Assembly (NCBI GenBank): GCA_039105265.1
Contig: JAPFFF010000009.1
Location: 2,542,001-2,606,000, forward strand
Source: Tritrichomonas musculus
Taxonomy: Eukaryota; Parabasalia; Tritrichomonadida; Tritrichomonadidae
Length of the DNA stretch: 64,000 bases
Reading direction: 5' to 3'
A program made the translations under genes and the position numbers. The number at the start of each line of letters is the position of its first letter. Position 1 is the first letter of the stretch. Positions 19,800 through 28,091 of the stretch are shown here, piece by piece. The notes below the pieces were generated by a model that worked only from the letters and a program-made list of their open reading frames with translations, had not been told where the DNA came from and ran no database searches.

Positions 19800-20219
19800 T
19801 TATTTGGCAAAATGCCCATTTTCATCAATAATTCTCTGTTTGTCAGCTTCACTTATTTTAAACCATTCATGTGACAAAATTTTCTGTTTTTGTTTAGCTG
19901 AAACATTTTTAAATTCTTCTTTTCTAATTTTAGATTGAGTTTTTACATAAATTTGAAAAGGTTCCAATTTATCATTGTGGTCTTCTTTTACTGTCGTTTT
20001 ATTTTCTTTATTTTCTAATTTCTTCCTCGAGCGTTTTCCTTTTTTCTCTTCATGAAAATTTTCCCAAGCAGAATTATAAAAATCTTCGACGGAAAAAAAA
20101 GGCTTGCTAGCAACATCATTTATTAACTGACTAGATAATAGATTTCGAAAAATTATTTTATCTTTTGGTTGTAATGAATCATAATTATTGTGATCATTTG
20201 TCATCAAAGTATAAATCAA
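19800..20219 (-). CDS. Small HMG-box-like protein
   Basis: The 139-residue product (134 if the second Met, in MTNDHNN, is used) ends in a region resembling an HMG box: LEPFQIYVKTQSKIRKEEF, then NVSAKQKQKILSHEWFKISEADKQRI. This follows the family pattern of 'PF..F....R......P', then 'W..ls..dK..y'. A basic/acidic linker rich in Lys and Glu precedes it (about residues 58-85). The N-terminal part is short and unassigned. A chromatin or DNA-bending role would follow from the family. The key aromatic positions (Phe, Trp) are present but the box is short at its end, so the call is moderate. Confidence 0.6.
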   Translation of the reverse strand: MIYTLMTNDHNNYDSLQPKDKIIFRNLLSSQLINDVASKPFFSVEDFYNSAWENFHEEKKGKRSRKKLENKENKTTVKEDHNDKLEPFQIYVKTQSKIRKEEFKNVSAKQKQKILSHEWFKISEADKQRIIDENGHFAK

Positions 20220-20465
20220 AAGACGTTAAGGGCTAAGTTGATTTGTATTTTTTGAATAGTTTACATTTATCAAAAGTAGATAAATACCAAATTCAGCTGT
20301 TGAGACAGAATTGCCAACTTCGCGGGCAATTTAAATTAAATATTATTACATTTTTATGTAAAAAAGACAAAAAACGTTTGTTTTATGTATAAATATTTAT
20401 TTACAAAAAAAAGAATTCAGATGGGGCTTTGTACATCTCAAAGTGTGCTGTTATATAAAGATCGC

Positions 20466-21572
20466 TTATGGTTTACTTAAAGCAAGATCAATTTGCCCCA
20501 AGAGTTCATAAATTTTATCACTCTTATTAATATAAGATTCAAGAGATTTTTTCACTTCTTTTACAATAACGCCATTTGTTAAATTTTGAGCAATTGGAGG
20601 TAAAACTGTCATTATTTCTTGAGATAATGCTGGTCTTTCTTTTAATGCTTCAAGAATGTTAATAACTTGGCCTGCGTCTTTAATATTTAATTGTGCCTCC
20701 ATCTCAGATAATTTGGTTGTTCTCATATCAAAAAGTTGATTATTATAAGCCAAGAGGACGCGATGCCACGATGTTTGTTCATCTCTTGCCCATAAAACGC
20801 CCATTTCCCAGCAGATTCCAGTCACATTAGATTCTTGAATAGTAAAATCTTTTTCATTATCGCCAATTCGAAGAATTCCATTTGAGTCAAGATTTGCATA
20901 AAAACGACGGGTGCTAGGGCATTGAAGTAAGCACACAGTATTTTTGGCCCAATTCCTAAATATAATTTGTGGGCGTGAATAATGGCAGATTCTCGTATTT
21001 TGTGAAGTTATAAGCCCAAATTCAAGTTGCCTATTAACAGACATCAAACCTTTAATAAAAAAATCTCTAAATTTATGCGTTTTAAATTCACTATCATTTG
21101 TTGAGATTTTTCTGTAATAAAGTTGGCTTGAATCAGCAAGAGCAACTAATTGGCTTGTTAATAAACAAAATCTGAGAGGTTTTGTGATTTCAGGAAAATC
21201 GTATTTGATTTCACCTTTAAAATTAGCTAAAAGTGGTTTATATTCGTTTGTAATCATAAGAACATCATGTGAATATATGGAAGCACAAATGCATTGAATG
21301 TTAAGTGATGTTATTTTTTCATCATTATCCGAATTATCATATAAAGTTGTTTTGATTGCATCGCCATCTTTTGTAAAAATACGAAGTAGTCTTGTTGGTT
21401 CATCAAAAGAAAAGTCGAGAACTTTGTCTTGTAGGTCAATATTCTTCATCTTCAGTAAACTACTATTTCCTTCTTTATCTAAAAGAAGTGTATTTCCTTC
21501 TAGATGTATAAATGTTTGTTTTCCTGCTTTAATGCTTTTCTTCATAATTCTAACAAAAATTTGGTCGACCAT
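20466..21572 (-). CDS. Hypothetical protein, probable beta-propeller-like region plus helical tail
   Basis: From the Met of MVDQIFVRIMKKS this is a 368-residue protein I cannot name. A slightly shorter form from MKKSIKAGKQTF (21545) is also possible. Residues 10-285 read as repeated short beta strands (KTTLYDNSD, LLANFKGEIKYDF, FYANLDSNGILRIGDN), as in WD40-like propellers without clear WD dipeptides. The last 90 residues are helical (EMEAQLNIKDAGQVINILEALKE). An open frame continues 35 codons further upstream, but that part is a hydrophobic read-through of an AT-rich leader including an A run and is not used. The divergent neighbour starts only 79 bp away. Confidence 0.65.
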   Translation of the reverse strand: MVDQIFVRIMKKSIKAGKQTFIHLEGNTLLLDKEGNSSLLKMKNIDLQDKVLDFSFDEPTRLLRIFTKDGDAIKTTLYDNSDNDEKITSLNIQCICASIYSHDVLMITNEYKPLLANFKGEIKYDFPEITKPLRFCLLTSQLVALADSSQLYYRKISTNDSEFKTHKFRDFFIKGLMSVNRQLEFGLITSQNTRICHYSRPQIIFRNWAKNTVCLLQCPSTRRFYANLDSNGILRIGDNEKDFTIQESNVTGICWEMGVLWARDEQTSWHRVLLAYNNQLFDMRTTKLSEMEAQLNIKDAGQVINILEALKERPALSQEIMTVLPPIAQNLTNGVIVKEVKKSLESYINKSDKIYELLGQIDLALSKP

Positions 21573-21651
21573 ATAGTAATACAAAAAAAGTACACACAAA
21601 AAAAAAAAAAGATTGCTTTGAAATTTTGAAAGATAAACGTAAATTGATTTA

Positions 21652-21867
21652 ATGATAGCTTTTTGCCAAATGTTCAAAGAAAGATGTGATCAATACATTG
21701 ATCAATCGGATGCTCTCTATGCATATTTAATTGAGCCTTTCTTAGTATTAAAAGATAACGAAGAAGAAGAATTATCAGATCAAAAAGATGTTCCAATTCC
21801 TTCTTTTTTAAAGGAGATTCAAAATCTTTCTGACTTGAAGTTGCCTGATCATTTGTTTGAAGTTTGA
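21652..21867 (+). CDS. Small acidic hypothetical protein
   Basis: This 71-codon frame has real-gene composition rather than AT-rich noise: FKERCDQYIDQSDALYAYLI, an acidic stretch DNEEEELSDQKD, and SFLKEIQNLSDLKLPDHLFEV. A second Met at residue 7 may be the true start. It is divergent from the propeller-like gene and only 79 bp from its start, so the two would share a promoter. No family is recognised. Confidence 0.5.
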   Translation: MIAFCQMFKERCDQYIDQSDALYAYLIEPFLVLKDNEEEELSDQKDVPIPSFLKEIQNLSDLKLPDHLFEV

Positions 21868-22061
21868 TAATATTGCCTAAATCAATTCCGAGAATTTCTA
21901 AATTTCAGGTCATTTTAAATACATAATTTATCTGTTTCGAAATTTAAGCATAGATATTATAAATAAAAGCTCGTTTTTCTCTTTCTTTTTATCTTCTTTC
22001 AATATGAAAACATCTTTGAAATTATAGGTCCGTTTAAAAATTTTATAGTGAAATTTTAAAT

Positions 22062-22592
22062 ATGACTGATAGTGTTGCCTGGGATGAAAAATATAGGCAA
22101 GTCAAAGACAGATATAACCAATTGAAGATTATTCGGCATACGGCTGTTCAAGCTGATATAGATAATATAAAAGAGAAATTCAAAGAACATATGCAAACGC
22201 ATAAACAAACTTGTCAAGAGATTAAAGAAGAGAATTTATTACTTACTAAAGAGATATCTGATATTAAATCCGTGCAAGAAAAAATTATCAAATTAAGAAG
22301 TGAAGTTAAATTGTTAAAAGAAAGGCTCAAATATAATGATTCAATTTTAAATGTTGCTCTAGATTATAATTTTTTGGTAGTAAAATGTATAGGGAAAAGT
22401 CATTATAGATTTTATGGTAATGATGAAAATGATAACAATGTAATTTTCGAAATACGCAAAGATCCAAGGCCATTTATGTATTATCCTATTGCTATTCCTG
22501 ATACTGTCCCTTTTCAAATTTTTAATAGTACGTATCAAATCCAAAATTTAAGAGAGTTTTTTGACATTTTGGCACCAAATATGAATAAATAG
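22062..22592 (+). CDS. Coiled-coil protein with RWD-like C-terminal domain, possibly kinetochore
   Basis: The 176-residue protein has a coiled coil at about residues 5-95 (many heptad Leu/Ile with charged flanks) and a compact globular end from about 96 to 176. The end begins ILNVALDYNFLVVKCIGKSHYRF and contains VIFEIRKDPRPFMYYPI, then a final helix LREFFDILAPN. A parallel coiled coil followed by a small RWD-type fold is the design of the kinetochore proteins Spc24/Spc25 and Csm1. The strand-strand-'Y.P'-helix order fits that fold. This is structure-pattern inference without sequence identity. An unrelated coiled-coil protein is equally possible. Confidence 0.6.
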   Translation: MTDSVAWDEKYRQVKDRYNQLKIIRHTAVQADIDNIKEKFKEHMQTHKQTCQEIKEENLLLTKEISDIKSVQEKIIKLRSEVKLLKERLKYNDSILNVALDYNFLVVKCIGKSHYRFYGNDENDNNVIFEIRKDPRPFMYYPIAIPDTVPFQIFNSTYQIQNLREFFDILAPNMNK

Positions 22593-22794
22593 TCGATATT
22601 GAAATCATATTTATTTACATACTTTAATTGCTATATTTATTTCCATCCAATTTAAAACTTACCTTTCCAATTGGTTTAATTAATTTAATCTTCAAAATGA
22701 AATATAAAAAAAGGTAAACGAGCCAAATAAAAGTAAAAAATAAATATATGTTTACAGACAATAAAAAAAAACAAATAAATTGAGTAAAATTAAT

Positions 22795-24129
22795 TCAAGC
22801 ATCAATTGATGTCCTTTCTTCATCATCAATTCCATAATAAGAATTTTGATCTAATGCCTTCAAATCAGGTTTATCAACAAAGAAATACCCAAAAATACAA
22901 CTTAAAAATGCTAGACACATAAAAATAATCAATAAAGCAAATTGTCCTAATAATTCTTCAATAGGTTTGTGAAGCAAAAAATTAAATAAAGTAAAAGCCC
23001 AAGAAGTTGAGCATCCAACAGCAACAGCAAAAGATCTTAATGATGAAGGAAATATTTCAGCAAGAGCAAAATATGGATAAGAAGAAAGCGAAATGCCAAA
23101 AAATGAAAAATATAAAAAATGTGTAAAAAAGGGAATCCATTTTGGCATCTTAGTTTTGAGAAAAATTGCTTGAATCAGTAAAGAAACAAATATTCCAGCA
23201 GATGAAATGATCCATGGTATTTTTCGTCCAAATGAATGATGAAAAAAGCATCCAAGAAAACAAAAGAAAACAACAACTATAAAAATAACTGCATATGCCA
23301 TCGAATCAGGGAAAATAATACCAGTAAGTTTAAAAACATCAGGAACATTATTAAAAAATATGCTAATGCCAGTAAAATTTTGAAAGAAAAATAATATAAT
23401 TCCATATGTGATTTTTTGAATATATGGCCAATAGAATATTGAATTATGTGGTCTAGAATCTTGGTTGTTTGTTTGGGTTTCAGATGTTGAAAGCGTTGGT
23501 GACGGTGATGATTCAGTATTGGATGGTAAAGTTACAGATGATACAGTTGAAAAACGTTGAGACACAAATAATGGTGAATCAGGACAAAACCATATCATGA
23601 ATAAAAAGAAAAGGCATATTCCGCCTCCAATATAAGATATCATTTTCCAGTCTAAATAATTTCCAATTAATTCACATGTAACAAAACCAAAGAAAACAGC
23701 AAATTGAAATAATGATCCAAAGAATCCAGTACATTCTTTCGGTGATATCTCAATAAGATATATAGGAACAAGTGAAGTAAGAGCACCAAGCACAATTCCA
23801 GAAAATGCACGATCAATATATCCAATCCAAAAATGGTTCTTATTTAATGATGGTAGAATAAACCATAAAAGAGTATTTATTGACATAAAGATAATTATGG
23901 TAGTCTTTCGTCTAAAATAATGAAAAACAAAATCGCATATATATGGTCCAGATATCGCTGTCATATAAGCTATTCCTGCAAATAAGCGGCATTCATTATT
24001 TGTAATTCCAAGATCTTCAATGAGACTTTCTGTTGATGCGTATGGATATGATATTGTAAATCCAATGTCTAATGAACTAATTAATAAAATCACTGAATAT
24101 ACAAGCTCAATTGTGCAAAATTCCCACAT
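22795..24129 (-). CDS. MFS sugar porter (SLC2/GLUT-like)
   Basis: The 444-residue membrane protein has about 12 hydrophobic segments in the 6+6 layout of the major facilitator superfamily. Sugar-porter features include DRAFSGIVLGALTSLVPIYL followed by IEISPKECTGFFGS (the TM4-TM5 block 'P.Y..EI.P...RG..G'), CPDSPLF after TM6 (family PESPRxL), and FGRKIPW in the second half (family GRR/GRK). The central loop (about 196-222) is Ser/Thr-rich. The PETKG signature after TM12 is not obvious. The likely role is facilitated uptake of hexose or a related solute at the plasma membrane. The substrate cannot be told. Confidence 0.85.
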   Translation of the reverse strand: MWEFCTIELVYSVILLISSLDIGFTISYPYASTESLIEDLGITNNECRLFAGIAYMTAISGPYICDFVFHYFRRKTTIIIFMSINTLLWFILPSLNKNHFWIGYIDRAFSGIVLGALTSLVPIYLIEISPKECTGFFGSLFQFAVFFGFVTCELIGNYLDWKMISYIGGGICLFFLFMIWFCPDSPLFVSQRFSTVSSVTLPSNTESSPSPTLSTSETQTNNQDSRPHNSIFYWPYIQKITYGIILFFFQNFTGISIFFNNVPDVFKLTGIIFPDSMAYAVIFIVVVFFCFLGCFFHHSFGRKIPWIISSAGIFVSLLIQAIFLKTKMPKWIPFFTHFLYFSFFGISLSSYPYFALAEIFPSSLRSFAVAVGCSTSWAFTLFNFLLHKPIEELLGQFALLIIFMCLAFLSCIFGYFFVDKPDLKALDQNSYYGIDDEERTSIDA

Positions 24130-24579
24130 TTCAATATTCTAAATGCTCAGAATTTTTGAATAAAGCCAACTTTTTCAATAATTTTAAAAAACATTTAATA
24201 TTTGAAAATATATCTATTTTATATAATGAAATCTAAAAAAATAATGATTTTATTGTTTTTTGATATGGTTTTGACTCTTTTTTGAATTTAATTTCTATTT
24301 AATCCCAAAATGTCTAAAATCTGTTTTCCAAATTGTTTTAAAAATATGAAAAATGATTGTATTGCGAATATTTTAATTAACCTATTTACAACTATATATA
24401 GTGTTATTATATCATCTAAATAAAAAACAAAGTATTTAAAAAATCTTCAATCAAAATTAAAATCCTAAAAAGATTGATTAAAAAAAGCAGTGAAAAAAAT
24501 CTATTTTATATAATACAAATAACAAAAGATATAAATAACAGCATAAATTAATAAATCATGAAGGAATGAATTAATTAAT
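24130..24579. other. Intergenic region, AT-rich
   Basis: This lies between two minus-strand genes. No supported gene, RNA or repeat was seen. Near the WD40 gene stop there is a short ATTAATTCATTCATT-type repeat of little significance. Confidence 0.5.
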
Positions 24580-25665
24580 TCATTCATTTATAATTTTATC
24601 TTCACTAACTCTAATCATATGGCATTCAACACTTCCATCATCACTTCCAGTAATAATTGTTGTTCCAAAGGATGATAATGCGCAAGATGAAACGTGCTCT
24701 TTGAAGGGGGATGTTTGTCCTATAAGATCGCATTTTTCGAAGCCATAAACAAGAGATGAATTAATTTCAGTTGCGCCTACAATAAAATCAAATCCGTTTT
24801 CAGCTATTTTTGCGCATGATAAAAATAATGGTTTTTGTAATTGAGCTGATGAAGGTGAATTTAATAGCAAATTTTTTGAAGATGATGTCATTAGATTTGG
24901 AGTGGTACTTTCTATACTTCCATCAACTTGAACATCACGAATCTTATTGCCAGTTCCAAAGTCCCAGAACTCAATCTGTTTATTATCACGATAAGAAGCT
25001 GTTAAAATTGTATTATCATGAATGTCAAGCCCATTACCACGAATATGAGGTCCATTAAGTGTTCTTTCAATGTTACTTGTTCTTAAATCCCAGAAAAAAA
25101 CGCCATCTTTGCCTGTAGCTGTAGCTATAATGTTTGAATTAATTGGGTGATAAACAATTGAAAAAATTGTTGATTGTGATGTTGAAGAACGAGAAATTGG
25201 TGATGGTGCCATGGTAGATTTCATAAGAACCTGCGTTCTCTGCAATGTTTCAACATCGTAAATACGAAGAGAGCCATCAGCGCAAGCAATGCTAAATGTA
25301 TCCCCATATGAATCCATTGCCATAAGAAGAAGAGAAGATCCTAGATGTCGTGTCATCCCTGCAGTTTTTAGATTGAGCAAATCATGTACGAATATAAATC
25401 CATCTTTATAACAATAAAAAATTAAATTTTGATCAGAAGGGAGAAATTTGCATGATTCAATTTGCGCATTAGAATATTTTTGTGTAAATTTAAATTTTTG
25501 TTTCCCGCTATTTGCTTTTAAAATAGATAAGGTCCCTGGTGAATTTGAAAATGCAACATATTCGTCATCTTTAGAAATGTCAATGCATGAGCATTGGCTT
25601 CCAGTAGGTTCCAAATTCCAAATTACGTCAGAAAAGTTAAGATCCTCTGCTTTAAAGTGAAACAT
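24580..25665 (-). CDS. WD40-repeat protein
   Basis: This 361-residue protein consists of about seven WD40-type repeats. Recognisable blades include CIDISKDDEYVAFSNSPGTLSIL, DTFSIACADGSLRIYDVETLQ, IVYHPINSNIIATATGKDG followed by VFFWDLRT, and a last blade CALSSFGTTIITGSDDGSVECH. The GH and WD positions are partly degenerate, as is usual. WD40 propellers are scaffolds, and nothing here identifies the complex. It is divergent from the tubby-like gene with 111 bp between the starts. Confidence 0.85.
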   Translation of the reverse strand: MFHFKAEDLNFSDVIWNLEPTGSQCSCIDISKDDEYVAFSNSPGTLSILKANSGKQKFKFTQKYSNAQIESCKFLPSDQNLIFYCYKDGFIFVHDLLNLKTAGMTRHLGSSLLLMAMDSYGDTFSIACADGSLRIYDVETLQRTQVLMKSTMAPSPISRSSTSQSTIFSIVYHPINSNIIATATGKDGVFFWDLRTSNIERTLNGPHIRGNGLDIHDNTILTASYRDNKQIEFWDFGTGNKIRDVQVDGSIESTTPNLMTSSSKNLLLNSPSSAQLQKPLFLSCAKIAENGFDFIVGATEINSSLVYGFEKCDLIGQTSPFKEHVSSCALSSFGTTIITGSDDGSVECHMIRVSEDKIINE

Positions 25666-25776
25666 TTTGATTTATTTATTTATTCTTTTACCAAAATTTT
25701 ATACCATTTATTTATAATAAAACGATCATCTTTTGATAAAGAAAATTAATAAACATATTTTATCCTTTTTTTAAAT

Positions 25777-26676
25777 ATGGCGCAACCTCAAGAAGATATT
25801 TTTGCCTCAGAATCAGTTAAATTTGTTCCATGGGCACCAAATTGGGAAGAAGGTTTAGAAATTCATGGGAACATTAAATCGACATCAACATTAGCCACTT
25901 TATGCCATAAAAATTTTACTGATACAGAACGAGAGCTTATCCACAAAGGTGTAGACTTGATTGTTGGTGTTAAAGAAGCTCAAGTTCTCGACCATCCCGA
26001 CATCCTTTCACAGATTGTAGAACCAGCTTCCACACACTCTACTTCGCATTTTCTTGTTGCACATAATCCTGGACCTATTGATAGTATAACTATACAAAAG
26101 GAAGGTGATGCTACCATTTTACTTGAAGCAATTCGAGTCAAAGAGCAAAATTCGAAGTTAGTTTGGAGAATCACTTCGCCGCTCGTTGAAATTGGAGATT
26201 GTGCTGTTTACACACATGATAAAAATACTTCATTCTATATTCTTAGAGATGGATTTGAAGAAGCTGCAATATACTTCAGGAAATCCGCCGGCAATTCAAA
26301 ACTTCGATGCTTTGATGTGATTGTTCCTTCACTCCAAAGAGAAACTGGAAAACATGTTTCAATTGGATTTGACGACAAAAGTTCGTATCTTCTCGCTCAA
26401 GCCACATTAGATACAATTCCAAATGACTGTATAAAAATGAGTGTTCGTGAACCTCAAGAAAAAGATGGAAGGTATGTTCTAATGTTCAATGGGAGAGTTA
26501 AAAGAACATCAGCCAAAAATTTCATTCTAGTTCATCCTTCACAACCATCTAGAGAAATATTGTTATGTGGGAAATCTGGTGTGAAAAAATACGTATTCGA
26601 TCTGAATTGGCCACTTTCTCTTATCCAAGGATTTGGTATTTTTTTAACTCTTTTCTCAAAGCCAAGATCTCATTAG
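25777..26676 (+). CDS. Tubby-like domain protein (first of two)
   Basis: The 299-residue protein ends with the conserved tubby C-terminal block: RYVLMFNGRVKRTSAKNFIL (family: [20 protein letters not shown]), then ILLCGKSGVKKYVFDLNWPL and SLIQGFGIFLTLFSK (family: FGRV...F.MD...P...LQAFAIALS). The upstream beta-rich part (about 130-225) would form the rest of the barrel around the buried central helix. Tubby domains bind PI(4,5)P2 and, in animals, carry membrane cargo into cilia. The basic residues that bind the lipid head group cannot be aligned confidently here. Function in trichomonads is not established. The C-terminal tail is slightly extended (KPRSH). Confidence 0.85.
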   Translation: MAQPQEDIFASESVKFVPWAPNWEEGLEIHGNIKSTSTLATLCHKNFTDTERELIHKGVDLIVGVKEAQVLDHPDILSQIVEPASTHSTSHFLVAHNPGPIDSITIQKEGDATILLEAIRVKEQNSKLVWRITSPLVEIGDCAVYTHDKNTSFYILRDGFEEAAIYFRKSAGNSKLRCFDVIVPSLQRETGKHVSIGFDDKSSYLLAQATLDTIPNDCIKMSVREPQEKDGRYVLMFNGRVKRTSAKNFILVHPSQPSREILLCGKSGVKKYVFDLNWPLSLIQGFGIFLTLFSKPRSH

Positions 26677-27028
26677 AGGCATTTATTTTCATCTTATTAA
26701 TTTGTTTATATATATATGTATAATTCATTTAGACTAAAAGTATATCTAATTTTGTTAAACAGTAATTTCATTTTAAGCAAAAATGATAAGTATTATTATT
26801 ATTGATCAAAAAGGAATCTTTTCGATATCTTCATTTGCTAATATTGTTGTTTTCCAAATTCAATATTATTTGTCCAATTTACAAAAGTTTGATTAAATTA
26901 ATTATCACAACTTTTTAAGAATAAATGAAAGAAGAAAACTTGAAAATTGTATAATATACTATGTATGTATAGAATTAAATAATAAAAACAATCAAAATAT
27001 GTATTACTATGATTACAAAAAAAATAAT
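26677..27028. other. Convergent intergenic region
   Basis: AT-rich 3' flanks of the tubby-like and CK2 beta genes. TA-dinucleotide runs are present. Nothing else was seen. Confidence 0.5.
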
Positions 27029-27616
27029 TTAGTGATCATTTGAAGTGGGAGGAGCATTAGATGGTAAATATACATTAAAACCAAAAACATGAGGAGTATA
27101 GGATTCAGGAAGATCCTTAGGTATGAAGTCATCATGAGGCTCATTCATTAAAAAATGAACCCAATCAGGTCCAAAATATGCGCCATCAATGTTACTATCA
27201 TAATTATAAACATCTGTACAATTTGGACAAAACATTTTAACTTTGTCTTTTTGTAAATCGCATGATGTACCATAAGGAACGCATCTGAAATCTTTGCAAC
27301 AAACTCGTGGGCACTTGAAATCTTCTGGATAATCTTTACTTTTCCATTTTTCTATCATTAAATCTCTTCCTTCTTTTGTTAACAGGAATTTTTGATGGAC
27401 GAGACCATAGAGAGCTTCGGCTTGTTCTTGTTTGTCATCTTGAGCAATTCCGTCGAGATCATTTGAGAGGATGAGACTGATTAATTCGTCAACATTTGAA
27501 AATCGTTTTGAAATTGAAGAGTTTTTAGCATTTTGGGTTATAAAATCTATAGGAATAGCGACAAAAAGATGACCTTTCTCAGTTTTTAAAAATAAATCTA
27601 TCCAAGATTGACCCAT
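27029..27616 (-). CDS. CSNK2B: Casein kinase 2 regulatory (beta) subunit
   Basis: The 195-residue protein matches CK2 beta throughout. It has the N-terminal helical domain (SWIDLFL, EALYGLVHQKFLLTKEG), then the zinc ribbon with Cys102 and Cys107 in KCPRVCC and Cys130 and Cys133 in FCPNCTDVY, then IDGAYFGPDW, which is diagnostic for the family. The usual order of subunits is two beta subunits dimerising through the zinc ribbon and binding two catalytic CK2 alpha subunits. The N-terminal autophosphorylation serines (MSSSEE) are absent, replaced by MGQSW. All four zinc ligands are present. An initiator-like TCACTTTTATC lies 5 bases upstream of the start. Confidence 0.95.
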   Translation of the reverse strand: MGQSWIDLFLKTEKGHLFVAIPIDFITQNAKNSSISKRFSNVDELISLILSNDLDGIAQDDKQEQAEALYGLVHQKFLLTKEGRDLMIEKWKSKDYPEDFKCPRVCCKDFRCVPYGTSCDLQKDKVKMFCPNCTDVYNYDSNIDGAYFGPDWVHFLMNEPHDDFIPKDLPESYTPHVFGFNVYLPSNAPPTSNDH

Positions 27617-27621
27617 GGATT

Positions 27622-27632
27622 GATAAAAGTGA
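27622..27632 (-). promoter_or_regulatory. Candidate initiator (Inr) of the CK2 beta gene
   Basis: Read on the minus strand the sequence is TCACTTTTATC, which fits the trichomonad initiator consensus TCA-Y-(T/A) and its longer form TCAYTWYTC except near its end. It lies 5 bases from the start codon, where trichomonad initiators usually lie because their 5' leaders are very short. This is motif-based only. Similar matches can occur by chance. Confidence 0.4.
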
Positions 27633-27982
27633 CAGGCATTTTGACCTTAAAGTCAAATTGATAAGAACGTTTATTTTATCAATCTTGATAACGTCTTTAT
27701 TCAATTTTCATCAAAACAAATTTTCTTTTTCACTATAATTTTCTCATTTTGACAATATGTTAACTAAATGCATCATGGAATAAATCGAGCTCTTTTTAAA
27801 AAATCAAAGTATTTTTTATATAAGTCAATCATTTTTCTTCAAAAAGTTGCTCTCTTCAAAATACATCAATGTTCAATTGCACTTGCAATCAACAAGAGAA
27901 AACAGATTTTGTTTTGTTGCAAAAGAAATTAAAAATGAACAAACTCTAATATTTTAATAATGCAATGTATATTTTGATATTG
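27633..27982. other. Intergenic region, AT-rich
   Basis: No gene was seen. It separates the CK2 beta promoter from the block of transposon debris that begins near 27983. Confidence 0.5.
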
Positions 27983-28072
27983 CCAGGGATGAGTTTAAGG
28001 CACGTGCACTGTGCCTGCCCAAAGATATCCCCTCATGTCCGGACACAAAAGTGCTATCCATCCCCGGGGATG
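27983..28072. repeat. GC-rich island packed with perfect palindromes
   Basis: By hand count, 50 of 90 bases are G or C, against well under one third around it. It contains GCACGTGC (28000-28007) inside the stem-forming GGCACGTGCACTGTGCC (27999-28015), GATATC (28024-28029), TGTCCGGACA (28036-28045) and CATCCCCGGGGATG (28059-28072). It abuts the left copy of a 21-bp direct repeat. Minus-strand translation gives one open frame (NYLKHPRGWIALLCPDMRG...), but no family is recognised. Confidence 0.7.
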
Positions 28073-28091
28073 CTTCAAGTAATTAAAATAA
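28071..28091. repeat. 21-bp direct repeat, left copy
   Basis: A 21-base sequence beginning TGCTTCAAGTAATT is repeated exactly at 29256-29276 in the same orientation, 1,185 bp away. Looser similarity continues for about 20 bp beyond both copies (an AATATT core, then GTTCAA). The pair brackets the transposase relic. Confidence 0.8.

Noticed and set aside
21573-21677. Upstream extension of the propeller-like protein that looks like a signal anchor
   Set aside because: The hydrophobic segment is a translation of an A-rich leader, and it would overlap the divergent neighbour's promoter and start.
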